NCBI GenBank assembly: GCA_032160945.1 | Contig: JAVHTL010000002.1 | Source: Fervidibacter sp032160945 | GTDB lineage: Bacteria > Armatimonadota > Fervidibacteria > Fervidibacterales > Fervidibacteraceae | DNA: 64,000 nucleotides | Strand: one strand, 5' to 3' | Part shown: one piece after another, positions 34,491 to 42,822 of the stretch | How positions within the stretch are numbered: position 1 is the stretch's first letter | Layout of the letters: each line of letters begins with the position of its first letter | Program-made: the position numbers and the translations under genes | The notes under the pieces: generated by a model | The model's database searches: none | The model's input: the letters and a program-made list of their open reading frames with translations, nothing else | What the model was told of the DNA's origin: nothing

Positions 34491-35546
34491 GTGAGAACGC
34501 TTACACCTATGTCACACAAAGAGTATGTCGCCGTTTTGAAACCGCTTTTGCCCGATGAGGTGTTCAAGCCAGTGCCCCACCACTTGCTTTGGATGATTCC
34601 GCACTCGGTCATTATTGCGAGTGCAGTTGTTGCCATCGCCAATGACTTTGGCGGAATTATCGGTAAACTTTTCGCTGCACTGCTTATTGGCAACTCGTTC
34701 ACATCCCTCGGTTTTCTCGGTCACGAAATTATGCACGGAGCAGTCACGCGGAAAAGATGGCTTCAATACTTAACGGCAGGCGTTTGCTTTTCGCCTTTTT
34801 GGGTTGGTCCTTTGATGTGGCGTTTTTGGCACAATGTTCAACACCATGTTCACACCCAAAGCCCACAAAAAGACCCTGACACTTCAGCGACTTACGACGA
34901 ATTTCAGCGTCGTCCAGTGTTGCAATGGCTGTATCGGTTAGTTCGGCGCAACGGAATGTTTTTCTTCCCTATGCTCTGTTTTTGGTTCACGATGCACTCG
35001 TCACAAATGTTTTGGCGACTGCAAAAATTTGCTGACCCGAAAACTCGCCGAATTTTTTGGCTTGAAAGGCTCATACCAATGGCAGCATGGTTTGGTTTGC
35101 TCATTCCGTTGGGAGCAGTTAACTTCCTTTGGGCTTACATTGTTCCACTGTTGATTGGGAACTTCATTGCCATGAGTTACATTGCCACCAACCATTTGCT
35201 CAACCCACAAATGGACGAAGTTGACCCCGTTTTGGGTTCACTTAGCGTGAATGTCCCTTGGTGGATGGACATTCTGCACTTGCGTTTTAGCCACCATACA
35301 GAGCACCACTTGTTTCCTGCTATGAGCCACAAGTATGCCCCAATGGTCAAAACCCTGCTTCGGGAGTTGTTTTCCGACCGATACAACGAAATGCCTTTGT
35401 GGAAGGCATTGCTACTTTTGTGGAAAACTCCCCGACTTTACCTTAACCATGACCACTTGATTGACCCTGTGACTGCGGAAGTGTTTGGAACCCTGAGACG
35501 AGGACTTGACCCCGACAGACCCGAGCCGATGGGCAAAGCGACTTGA
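34491..35546 (+). CDS. membrane fatty acid desaturase
   Basis: A 351-residue acyl-lipid desaturase with the three histidine boxes that bind the di-iron centre: HEIMH (about residue 79), HNVQHH (about 110) and HTEHH (about 265). They sit between hydrophobic segments as in FA_desaturase family members. It introduces double bonds into membrane acyl chains and would adjust fluidity. It starts at GTG 34491, preceded by AAAGGAGGG. No ferredoxin or reductase partner is adjacent. A degenerate fragment of a second copy lies just upstream. Confidence 0.9.
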   Translation: MRTLTPMSHKEYVAVLKPLLPDEVFKPVPHHLLWMIPHSVIIASAVVAIANDFGGIIGKLFAALLIGNSFTSLGFLGHEIMHGAVTRKRWLQYLTAGVCFSPFWVGPLMWRFWHNVQHHVHTQSPQKDPDTSATYDEFQRRPVLQWLYRLVRRNGMFFFPMLCFWFTMHSSQMFWRLQKFADPKTRRIFWLERLIPMAAWFGLLIPLGAVNFLWAYIVPLLIGNFIAMSYIATNHLLNPQMDEVDPVLGSLSVNVPWWMDILHLRFSHHTEHHLFPAMSHKYAPMVKTLLRELFSDRYNEMPLWKALLLLWKTPRLYLNHDHLIDPVTAEVFGTLRRGLDPDRPEPMGKAT

Positions 35547-35661
35547 CCCTTTGAGTCGCTTGAGTGGGAACTAAATGCCGACTCGTTCCTAATTCACCCT
35601 GCACCTAATTTTGCGCTAAAATTTTTGCCGAAATCAAATTCCGAAAAAGGAGGTGCAGGCG

Positions 35662-37656
35662 ATGACTATGGTCGCATCAGCGGTGGATGCACTCCTTTCT
35701 CAGGAGCGAGTCATTGAACCGAGTCAAGAATTTCGGGAGCGGGCTATCATTAGAGACCCCAAAATCTACGATGAAGCATCCCGTGACTTTGAATCCTTCT
35801 GGGCAAAGGTTGCCGATGAGTTCATAAGTTGGTTTCGCAAGTGGGACAAAGTTTTGGAATGGACGCCACCTGAACCTGGAACTCAACCGCCTTGGTTCAA
35901 GTGGTTCGTTGGGGGTAAATTGAATGCGTGCTACAACTGCGCTGACCGCCATGTTCAAACTTGGAAACGCACTAAGGCTGCAATCATTTGGGAAGGCGAG
36001 CCCGGTGACGAACGGGTGTTGACATACCAAGACTTGCACCGAGAAGTTCAAAAGTTCGCCAATGTCCTCAAATCACTTGGCGTGAGAAAAGGTGACCGAG
36101 TGACCATTTACCTGCCTATGATTCCCGAATTGCCCATCGCTATGCTGGCATGTGCTCGCATAGGTGCCATCCACAGCATTGTCTTTGGCGGCTTTTCCGC
36201 AGAAGCATTGCAAGACCGCATCAATGACTCACAAAGCAAAATCCTCATCACTGCTGATGGGGGTTGGAGACGGGGCAACATAGTGCCTCTGAAACGCAAC
36301 GCCGATGAAGCGCTAAAGGATTGCCCAACTATTGAAAAAGTCATCGTCGTCCACCGTGGCGTCATGGACGCAACCCATGTCCCAATGGTCAACGGTCGTG
36401 ATTTTTGGTGGCATCGCTTGATGGAAAAAGCACCGTTGAATTGCCCTTGTGAAGAAATGGACAGCGAAGACCCACTCTACATTCTCTATACAAGCGGCAC
36501 AACGGGCAAGCCTAAAGGACAACTGCATGTAACTGGTGGTTATCTCGTCGGTGTGACAGCGACGACGAAATGGGTTTTTGACCTTAGAGATGAAGACATC
36601 TATTGGTGCACTGCAGACATCGGTTGGGTGACGGGACACAGTTACATCGTCTATGGTCCGCTCGCTAACGGTGCGACAGTCATCATGTATGAAGGTGCAC
36701 CTGACTATCCAGACCGAGACCGATTTTGGGCTATTGTGGAGAAGTATCGTGTGAACATCCTTTACACGGCACCGACTGCCATTCGCACTTTCATGAAATG
36801 GGGAGAGGACTATCCAAGACGGCGAGATTTGTCTTCGCTTCGCTTGCTTGGGACAGTTGGAGAACCCATCAACCCAGAAGCGTGGCTTTGGTATTGGGAG
36901 AACATTGGTGGAAAGCGTTGTCCTGTCGTTGATACTTGGTGGCAAACAGAAACAGGTTGCATTGTCATTTCACCTCTGCCCGGAGTCACACCTCTCAAAC
37001 CCGGTTCAGCAACTCGTCCTTTGCCTGGTTTCTTTGCTGAGGTTTTAGACGACAATGGAAATCCGTGCCCTGAAGGTGTTCAGGGCTATTTGGTTTTGAC
37101 CAAACCCTGGCCTTCCATATCTCGCACCATTTGGGGAGACCCAGAACGATATGTTCAAACCTACTGGTCTCGCTTCCCTGGCTTTTACTTCACTGGCGAT
37201 GCCGCAGTTAAAGATAAAGACGGCTATTTCTGGCTACTTGGTCGCGTTGACGATGTCATTAATGTCGCTGGGCACCGAATCAGCACGATGGAGTTGGAGA
37301 GCATACTCGTTGAGCATCCTGCTGTCGCTGAAGCAGCGGTCATTGGACGCAGCGACGAAATCAAAGGGCAAGTCCCAATTGCTTTTGTAACAATCCGTGA
37401 AGGTATCCCGACGAACAACGAACTGGTTCAGGAACTCAAGGATTATGTTGTCAAGAGAATTGGTGTCATTGCTCGTCCTGCTGATGTTTTCTTCACAGCC
37501 GAGTTGCCCAAGACCCGTTCTGGCAAAATCATGAGGAGGTTGTTGCGTGATATCGCTGAAGGTAGAATCCTTGGCGACACCACAACTCTGGCTGACCCAA
37601 ATGTTATCCAGCATCTCAAGCAGATGTATGAGGAGAAATATGGCGAAGGAAGTTAG
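35662..37656 (+). CDS. acs: acetyl-CoA synthetase (AMP-forming)
   Basis: A 664-residue ANL-superfamily enzyme converting acetate, ATP and CoA to acetyl-CoA. The N-terminal Acs domain has FWAKVADEFISWF. The AMP-binding signature YTSGTTGKPKG lies at about residue 275, then DTWWQTETG, GRVDDVINVAGHRIST (hinge) and the catalytic lysine motif KTRSGKIMRR near residue 620. Length is typical. ATG 35662 has AAGGAGG 8 nt upstream; GTG 35653 overlaps that site. Its stop lies within a hairpin shared with convergent mqnA. Confidence 0.95.
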   Translation: MTMVASAVDALLSQERVIEPSQEFRERAIIRDPKIYDEASRDFESFWAKVADEFISWFRKWDKVLEWTPPEPGTQPPWFKWFVGGKLNACYNCADRHVQTWKRTKAAIIWEGEPGDERVLTYQDLHREVQKFANVLKSLGVRKGDRVTIYLPMIPELPIAMLACARIGAIHSIVFGGFSAEALQDRINDSQSKILITADGGWRRGNIVPLKRNADEALKDCPTIEKVIVVHRGVMDATHVPMVNGRDFWWHRLMEKAPLNCPCEEMDSEDPLYILYTSGTTGKPKGQLHVTGGYLVGVTATTKWVFDLRDEDIYWCTADIGWVTGHSYIVYGPLANGATVIMYEGAPDYPDRDRFWAIVEKYRVNILYTAPTAIRTFMKWGEDYPRRRDLSSLRLLGTVGEPINPEAWLWYWENIGGKRCPVVDTWWQTETGCIVISPLPGVTPLKPGSATRPLPGFFAEVLDDNGNPCPEGVQGYLVLTKPWPSISRTIWGDPERYVQTYWSRFPGFYFTGDAAVKDKDGYFWLLGRVDDVINVAGHRISTMELESILVEHPAVAEAAVIGRSDEIKGQVPIAFVTIREGIPTNNELVQELKDYVVKRIGVIARPADVFFTAELPKTRSGKIMRRLLRDIAEGRILGDTTTLADPNVIQHLKQMYEEKYGEGS

Positions 37657-37678
37657 ACTGGTGGCTTCAGTCTAACTT
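37650..37678. terminator. bidirectional hairpin between acs and mqnA
   Basis: AAGTTAGACTG and CAGTCTAACTT form a perfect 11-bp stem around a 7-nt loop. The TAG stop of acs lies in the left arm and the TAG stop of mqnA (reverse strand) in the right arm. There is no strong T-run on either side, so termination strength is uncertain, but its position between convergent genes fits a two-way terminator. Confidence 0.6.
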
Positions 37679-38460
37679 GCGCTGACTAACCTGACTTCTC
37701 TGATTGAGGGCAGGAATCTGTGCTTGACGCAAATTTCGTTGAAAACCCGAATGCTCTCAAGGTGGATGTCTGTCAGGTCATAGCGAATGCACTCGGTCAA
37801 GTAGTGTCGCAAAAAATTTTCATCAAGGTTTCGCTTTTGCGCCTCTTCGGCGATAATGGTCTCAAGGTTTTTTAAGCCTTCAACTTTTGCTTTGATAAGC
37901 CAGGTTGCAAGTTCCGTTTCTTTTTCCTCGCTACCAATGACCCAAGCGGCGAAGACGAAAGGCAAACCCGTCAGATTTTTCCACTCCTGCCCCAAATCAA
38001 TCACTTGCCAGTGTGGCTTCACTTGAGCCAGCAACGCTGCATCGCCTATGAGCAAAGCGGCATCTGCCTTCTCAAGCATAAATTCAAGGTCAGGCTCAGT
38101 CGGAAACAAAACAGGTGTAATGCCATAGTGCTCTGCCATGAGGACTTTGAGCAGTAAAACAGAACTTCTTGACCCTTTGTCAACGGCAACGGTTTCTATT
38201 TGGAAAGTCGGGACTTTACTGACCAGAAGAACACTTCGGACAGCACCATCGGAAGCCAAAGAAACATTAGCCACAATTCCGCATCCGACACCGCGCAAGT
38301 ATTCAACGATGGGTATTAAGCCAGCGTCTATTTTTCCCTGATCAAGCCAAACTGAGAGTTGAGATGGGATGACGAAAACGAGCGTGCCGCGAAATCCAAC
38401 TCTATGTAGCGCCCAAGTCAATGGCACTGCATTCAAATAGGGCACAGACCCGATGACCAT
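37672..38460 (-). CDS. mqnA: chorismate dehydratase (futalosine menaquinone pathway)
   Basis: A 262-residue MqnA. It is a periplasmic-binding-protein-like fold acting in the cytoplasm, starting with the family motif IGSVPYLNAVPL. LSVWLDQGKIDAGLIPIVEYL and the SVLLVSKVP segment follow. It removes water from chorismate to give 3-enolpyruvylbenzoate, the entry step of the futalosine route to menaquinone. The organism therefore probably uses menaquinone made by this route; the other mqn genes are not in the window. MqnD is a paralogue, but YLNAVPLTW at the start favours MqnA. Confidence 0.88.
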   Translation of the reverse strand: MVIGSVPYLNAVPLTWALHRVGFRGTLVFVIPSQLSVWLDQGKIDAGLIPIVEYLRGVGCGIVANVSLASDGAVRSVLLVSKVPTFQIETVAVDKGSRSSVLLLKVLMAEHYGITPVLFPTEPDLEFMLEKADAALLIGDAALLAQVKPHWQVIDLGQEWKNLTGLPFVFAAWVIGSEEKETELATWLIKAKVEGLKNLETIIAEEAQKRNLDENFLRHYLTECIRYDLTDIHLESIRVFNEICVKHRFLPSIREVRLVSAS

Positions 38461-38546
38461 CCTTACTCGCCTCCAGCAAAAATGATAGCAGCACTAAAAA
38501 AGGGGAGGGAAAGGGCTGGACAAAACCCAGTGCAAGTTTTTTGAGG

Positions 38547-38680
38547 TAGGACTTATGCAGTTGATGTCATTTTGTGTAGGGGCGGACGATAGTCTGCCCG
38601 AAAACATCCTTTATAAGGGGTTAAAACTGCCCTTGCTGGCGGCTTAGCAGCCGCCCCTACATCCAACTGCGTAACTCCTA
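38547..38680. mobile_element. MITE-like element, copy C, with 6-bp target duplication
   Basis: Third copy of the 134-bp element with the same imperfect terminal inverted repeats and nested GTAGGGGCGG / CCGCCCCTAC arms. It is flanked by TTGAGG on both sides (38541-38546 and 38681-38686), a perfect 6-bp direct repeat that records transposition. It lies between convergently unrelated genes, 16 bp from the aldolase/SDR stop. No transposase is inside, so mobilisation must be in trans. Confidence 0.9.
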
Positions 38681-38696
38681 TTGAGGTTAAAGTTCG

Positions 38697-40781
38697 TTAG
38701 CGAACATAAGCAGCGGTCACGCCTCCATCAACGGTGATAGTGCAACCTGTCGTCTTGCTTGACCTATCGGAAACGAGCCACAAAACTGCTTCAGCCACAT
38801 CGCGAGGATAAACATTGACTTTGAGAACCGTCCTTTGACGGTAGAACTCTTCAAGTTGCTCTGGTGCAATTCCATGCTCTTTCGCCCTCTGTTGACGCCA
38901 CTCCAAAGACCAAATTTTACTGCTTTCAAGAACAGCATCTGGTGCGACGCAGTTAAAACGGATGCCATAAGAGCCACCTTCCTCAGCCAATGACCTTGCA
39001 AGGTGCGCCTCTGCTGCTTTTGCTGCATTGTAAACTGATGCACCTTTGCTCGCCACTATGGCATTTTTGCTTGTAATGAAGACGATTGAGCCACCTATGC
39101 CTTGCTCTTTCATGACCTTGAAAGCCTCACGGGTTGGCAGGAAGTAGCCAAGGGCGAGGATGTCCATCAGTTTGCGCCAGTCGTTGATTGTCGTTTGTTC
39201 AATCGGCTTAGCGAGAGCGACACCAACACTGCAGACGAGAATATCAAGCCCGCCATAGGTAAGGACTGTTTGCTTGAACAAATCCTGCACGCTCCCTTCG
39301 TCGGTGACATCAACACAGACACCAATTGCTCTCCCTTCGCCATGCTTGGATGTGATTTTTTCTGCTACTTCTTTTGCACCTTTCTCGTCAAGGTCTGCTA
39401 CAACCACATGAGCGCCTTCTTCAGCCAATCGCTCGGCGATGGCACTCCCAATTCCTCCTGACCCTCCCGTCACAATGGCTATGCGTCGCGCAAGTTCACC
39501 CTCAGGTGGAGCAAGTTTGAGTTTGTAAAGTTCCAAAGGCCAGTATTCAACGGCAAAGGCTTCTGAGTCGGAAAGGGATGTGTAGGTGTCATGGGAAGAA
39601 GCGCCCTTCATTACCTGAATTGCTCTGTGGAAAATCTCCGACGACATTCTGGCGGTGAATTTATCCTTGCCAGTGGAGACCAAGCCCAAAGCAGGGAACA
39701 AAGTGATGCGCTGATACGGATCCATCATCGGCTCTGTGGTTCCAGTCCGTTCGGCATTTTCACGGTAGTATTGCTCGTAGCGCTTTGCGTATTCTTCGCT
39801 CCGCTCTCGGATTTGCCTTTTAACTTCAGCCAAGTCAAATCCATCGGGAGAGAAGTCAATCCATAGTGGGTAGTGCTTCGTGTGGACAAGATGGTCTGGG
39901 CAGGCAGAACCCACCATGCTAACTTTAGGTGCGTCGTGAGAACTAACGAACTCAAGAACTCCCTCGCTATCGTCATAGTGCAGAATAACCCGCTTGCGTT
40001 TACTGACGGCACCGCGCAAAACTGGCAAAAGTTCAGTCATGATTTGCTCTCGCTTGGGTTTGTCAACGGGTTGGACTTTTAACCCTCCGAAGACTTTTTT
40101 GCCTTTGAGGACTTCATCAATTGCCTCTTGAGCCTTGTTCACAAATCTCAAGGAAGCGTGATAAGTCTCCTTGTGGGTCTCGCCCCAGACGACAAGTCCG
40201 TGCTTTTGAAGAATCGCTGCTCCCGCTTTTGGATTTTCACGAAGCAACTGAGAAATCATTTTCGCAAGTGGGAAGCCAGGTCGGACATAAGGCACCCAGA
40301 TGATGAGATTGCCGAAAACTCTTCTTGCAAGTTCCTCGCCATTGGCAGCGTTTCCGAATGCCAAAATTGCATCAGGGTGAGTGTGGTCAACATGTGGGTA
40401 AGGGATGAAAGCATGCATGAGGGTCTCAACCGATTGGCGAGGAGAGCCTGGCTTGAAAACGCAATGAGAAAGGAACTCAACCATCTCCTCATCGGAAAGT
40501 CTTTCCTTGCTTTCAAGGGGCAAAATTTCTTCAAGTTTCAAGCCGGCGAAATCTTTTGTGGTGCAAGTAGCAAGGTCAGAACCGCTCCCTTTCACCCAAA
40601 GAACCTTCACCTCTCGCCCCAAATGGTCTCTTTCAATTGTCTTAGTGCTTGTGTTGCCCCCTCTCCAGTTGACAATCGCTGGCTCTGCCCCCAATAGATT
40701 GGAGCGATAAACGAGCAACTCAAGGTCAGTTTTGAATTGGGCCGCTTTTTCGTCATTCCAAAGCGATGGCAAAAGTGGCAT
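38697..40781 (-). CDS. bifunctional class II aldolase / short-chain dehydrogenase
   Basis: A 694-residue fusion. Residues 1-400 form a class II aldolase domain (HVDHTHPDAILAFGNAANGEE gives the zinc-binding histidines). Residues 430-694 form an SDR domain with GGSGGIGSAIAERLAEEGAHVVV for NAD(P), SVGVAL for the core and YNAAKAAE as active-site Tyr-x3-Lys. The same architecture is known for rhamnulose-1-phosphate aldolase/lactaldehyde dehydrogenase fusions (RhaD/YuxG type), so a role in deoxy-sugar catabolism is likely. ATG 40781 has GGAGG upstream. No isomerase or kinase for the pathway is nearby. Confidence 0.88.
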   Translation of the reverse strand: MPLLPSLWNDEKAAQFKTDLELLVYRSNLLGAEPAIVNWRGGNTSTKTIERDHLGREVKVLWVKGSGSDLATCTTKDFAGLKLEEILPLESKERLSDEEMVEFLSHCVFKPGSPRQSVETLMHAFIPYPHVDHTHPDAILAFGNAANGEELARRVFGNLIIWVPYVRPGFPLAKMISQLLRENPKAGAAILQKHGLVVWGETHKETYHASLRFVNKAQEAIDEVLKGKKVFGGLKVQPVDKPKREQIMTELLPVLRGAVSKRKRVILHYDDSEGVLEFVSSHDAPKVSMVGSACPDHLVHTKHYPLWIDFSPDGFDLAEVKRQIRERSEEYAKRYEQYYRENAERTGTTEPMMDPYQRITLFPALGLVSTGKDKFTARMSSEIFHRAIQVMKGASSHDTYTSLSDSEAFAVEYWPLELYKLKLAPPEGELARRIAIVTGGSGGIGSAIAERLAEEGAHVVVADLDEKGAKEVAEKITSKHGEGRAIGVCVDVTDEGSVQDLFKQTVLTYGGLDILVCSVGVALAKPIEQTTINDWRKLMDILALGYFLPTREAFKVMKEQGIGGSIVFITSKNAIVASKGASVYNAAKAAEAHLARSLAEEGGSYGIRFNCVAPDAVLESSKIWSLEWRQQRAKEHGIAPEQLEEFYRQRTVLKVNVYPRDVAEAVLWLVSDRSSKTTGCTITVDGGVTAAYVR

Positions 40782-40939
40782 CACTTTTCACCTCCACAGC
40801 GTATTTTGTGTTCGTGCCGTTGAAATTTTGGCACATCCAATTTTCGTGATATAGACTGAAGAGTTCGCACAAAAGGATTTGCAAGCGATTAAAGGCAGTG
40901 AAAGTTAAGGGTAGGGAATGGCTAATCAGTCTTTATCTA

Positions 40940-40968
40940 TTGACAGCCAAACCTTACACGACAAAATT
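40940..40968 (+). promoter_or_regulatory. promoter for tRNA-Leu
   Basis: A perfect TTGACA at 40940-40945 is followed after 17 bp by the weak AAAATT at 40963-40968. This would start transcription about 10 nt before the mature tRNA 5' end at 40985. Confidence 0.5.
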
Positions 40969-40984
40969 GCTTTACGGAAAAAGA

Positions 40985-41068
40985 GCCGGGGTGGCGGAAG
41001 AGGCAGACGCGCCAGACTTAAAATCTGGTGGGTGAAAGCCCGTGCGGGTTCAAGTCCCGCCCCCGGCA
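40985..41068 (+). tRNA. tRNA-Leu (anticodon TAA)
   Basis: An 84-nt class II tRNA. Acceptor arms are GCCGGGG and CCCCGGC. The anticodon stem CCAGA/TCTGG holds loop CTTAAAA, giving anticodon TAA. A long variable arm (GGTGGGTGAAAGCCCGT) and the T-arm GCGGGTTCAAGTCCCGC are present. The long variable arm and TAA anticodon identify leucine. CCA is not encoded. Confidence 0.96.
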
Positions 41069-41153
41069 CTTTCCTTGCCTCAATTGAGCAAAGTCATGAA
41101 AGTGCTGGCTACAAAAAGCGTCAGGTTCGTTTTGTCAGGAGGGAAAGTCCAAA

Positions 41154-42131
41154 ATGATGACGGAGTCAATATGGGCTTGGTGCATTTTTTTGTTGGTGGT
41201 TCTGTTCATGGTGGTGCTGGACTTGGGCGTTTTCCACCGAAAGGCTCATGTCCCCTCCTTTAAGGAAGCAGCGATTTGGAGTGCCTTTTGGGTTACGGTG
41301 GCTTTAATCGTTAACGCAGTGATATGGTTTCAGTTTGGATACCAGAAGGCACTTGAGTTCTTCACTGGCTACTTGGTTGAAGAGACCTTATCCGTTGACA
41401 ACATTTTCGTCTTCGCAGTCCTCTTCAATTACTTCGCTGTTCCACCAAAATATCGCCACAGGGTGCTTTTCTGGGGTATTTTGGGCGCAATCGCTTTCAG
41501 GCTTACTTTCATTCTTGCGGGAACGGCTCTGATCAGAAAATTCCATTGGGTCATTTATGTGTTCGGTGTCGTTGTCATCCTCTCAGGAATTAGATTGCTT
41601 TTTCGCAAAGATGAACAAATTGACCCAGAGCGCAACCCTGTTTTGAGGCTTGCCCGCAATTTGCTACCCATCACCCCCAATTATCACGGTCAAAAATTTT
41701 TCGTTCGTTTGGATGGGAAATGGATGGCGACACCATTGATGCTTGTTTTACTTGTTATTGAGAGCACCGACATTGTTTTCGCCATTGACTCCATTCCAGC
41801 CATTTTTGCCATCACTCGCGACCCTTTCATCGTGTTCACATCAAATATTTGCGCCATACTCGGTTTGAGGTCGCTTTATTTTTTGCTTGAGAATATGCTC
41901 CGCCTGTTTCGCTATTTGAACCACGGTTTAGCAGTCATCCTCCTCTTTATCGGCGTGAAGATGTTAATTAGCGAGTTTTACAAAATCCCAACGAGTATTG
42001 CCCTTGCCGTCGTAGCATTGATTTTGGCAGTGACTATTGCCTTTTCGTTAATTGCCAAGGGCAAAGAGAGAGTTCTCACAACATCGGAAGAAGAGTTGGT
42101 GGCTGACTTTCAGGATAAGACAGTTCAATGA
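41154..42131 (+). CDS. TerC family integral membrane protein
   Basis: A 325-residue protein with about nine transmembrane helices. It belongs to the TerC/Alx family: VEETLSVDNIFVFAVLFNYF (residues about 77-96) and the second acidic motif LLVIESTDIVFAIDSIPAIFA (about 200-220) are the conserved metal-site segments. Members are tied to manganese export, pH response or tellurite resistance. Upstream is only tRNA-Leu and 85 bp, too short for a yybP-ykoY riboswitch. Start supported by GGAGGGAAAG. The next gene, lspA, starts 25 bp after its stop. Confidence 0.9.
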   Translation: MMTESIWAWCIFLLVVLFMVVLDLGVFHRKAHVPSFKEAAIWSAFWVTVALIVNAVIWFQFGYQKALEFFTGYLVEETLSVDNIFVFAVLFNYFAVPPKYRHRVLFWGILGAIAFRLTFILAGTALIRKFHWVIYVFGVVVILSGIRLLFRKDEQIDPERNPVLRLARNLLPITPNYHGQKFFVRLDGKWMATPLMLVLLVIESTDIVFAIDSIPAIFAITRDPFIVFTSNICAILGLRSLYFLLENMLRLFRYLNHGLAVILLFIGVKMLISEFYKIPTSIALAVVALILAVTIAFSLIAKGKERVLTTSEEELVADFQDKTVQ

Positions 42132-42156
42132 GTCCAAACCAAGTGAGGTGTCACTT

Positions 42157-42717
42157 TTGCACCGTCGTTGGTTCTTCGTCACAGCGCTCATAACTCTTTT
42201 GTCCGACCAAGCAACCAAATCTTTGATTAGGGCGTGGTTGCCTTTGGGTTCAAGTGTGCCTATCTTGCCCAAATTTTTGCATTTCACCCACACTCAAAAT
42301 TCAGGAGCCGCTTTCGGGCTTTTCCCCAATGCTGTCACTCTCCTCGTTGTCATTGCCTTAATCGTCAGTGCGATTTTTCTCTGGCTCGGACACCGAGGTT
42401 TTGATAGAAGGCAAACAGCAATTGCTATGGGTATGATGTTGGGCGGTGCAGTAGGGAATTTGATTGACCGAATTAGGTTTGGTGCTGTTACAGACTTCAT
42501 TGACATCCACATCTGGCCAATTTTCAACATTGCTGATACTGCCTTAACAGTGGGAGCATTTTTGCTTTTTTGGTGGGGATTAATGCTTCCACCAGAAAAG
42601 CCAACCTTAGAAGCAAAAAGTGAGAGCATTAAACCTGCCAGCGAAGTTAAAGGCATATCAGCGGAGAGGTTTACACAAGGTCAAAGTGAAGTTAACCTGT
42701 CTCCTGATAAAACCTGA
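42157..42717 (+). CDS. lspA: lipoprotein signal peptidase (SPase II)
   Basis: A 186-residue inner-membrane aspartyl protease that cleaves prolipoprotein signal peptides. Four transmembrane segments and the catalytic motifs are present: QNSGAAFGL (about 47), GGAVGNLIDRIRFGAVTDFIDI with the first Asp (about 103), and FNIADTAL with the second (about 128). The TTG start at 42157 is set by GTGAGGTG with 7-nt spacing; upstream codons of the same frame lie inside terC. The C-terminal 35 residues are a hydrophilic extension beyond the usual length. Confidence 0.92.
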   Translation: MHRRWFFVTALITLLSDQATKSLIRAWLPLGSSVPILPKFLHFTHTQNSGAAFGLFPNAVTLLVVIALIVSAIFLWLGHRGFDRRQTAIAMGMMLGGAVGNLIDRIRFGAVTDFIDIHIWPIFNIADTALTVGAFLLFWWGLMLPPEKPTLEAKSESIKPASEVKGISAERFTQGQSEVNLSPDKT

Positions 42718-42822
42718 AGCAATGAAGATACGACCTGAAGTTCCACTTGCCCCTTTCTGACAATGAGATAGAATTAGCAACACTGACGAGGCAAAAATTT
42801 TCCCTTGATGGGGTGATTGAAA

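Noticed and set aside
41069..41153. A yybP-ykoY manganese riboswitch upstream of terC
   Set aside because: Only 85 bp separate the tRNA from the terC start, and no matching structure is seen.
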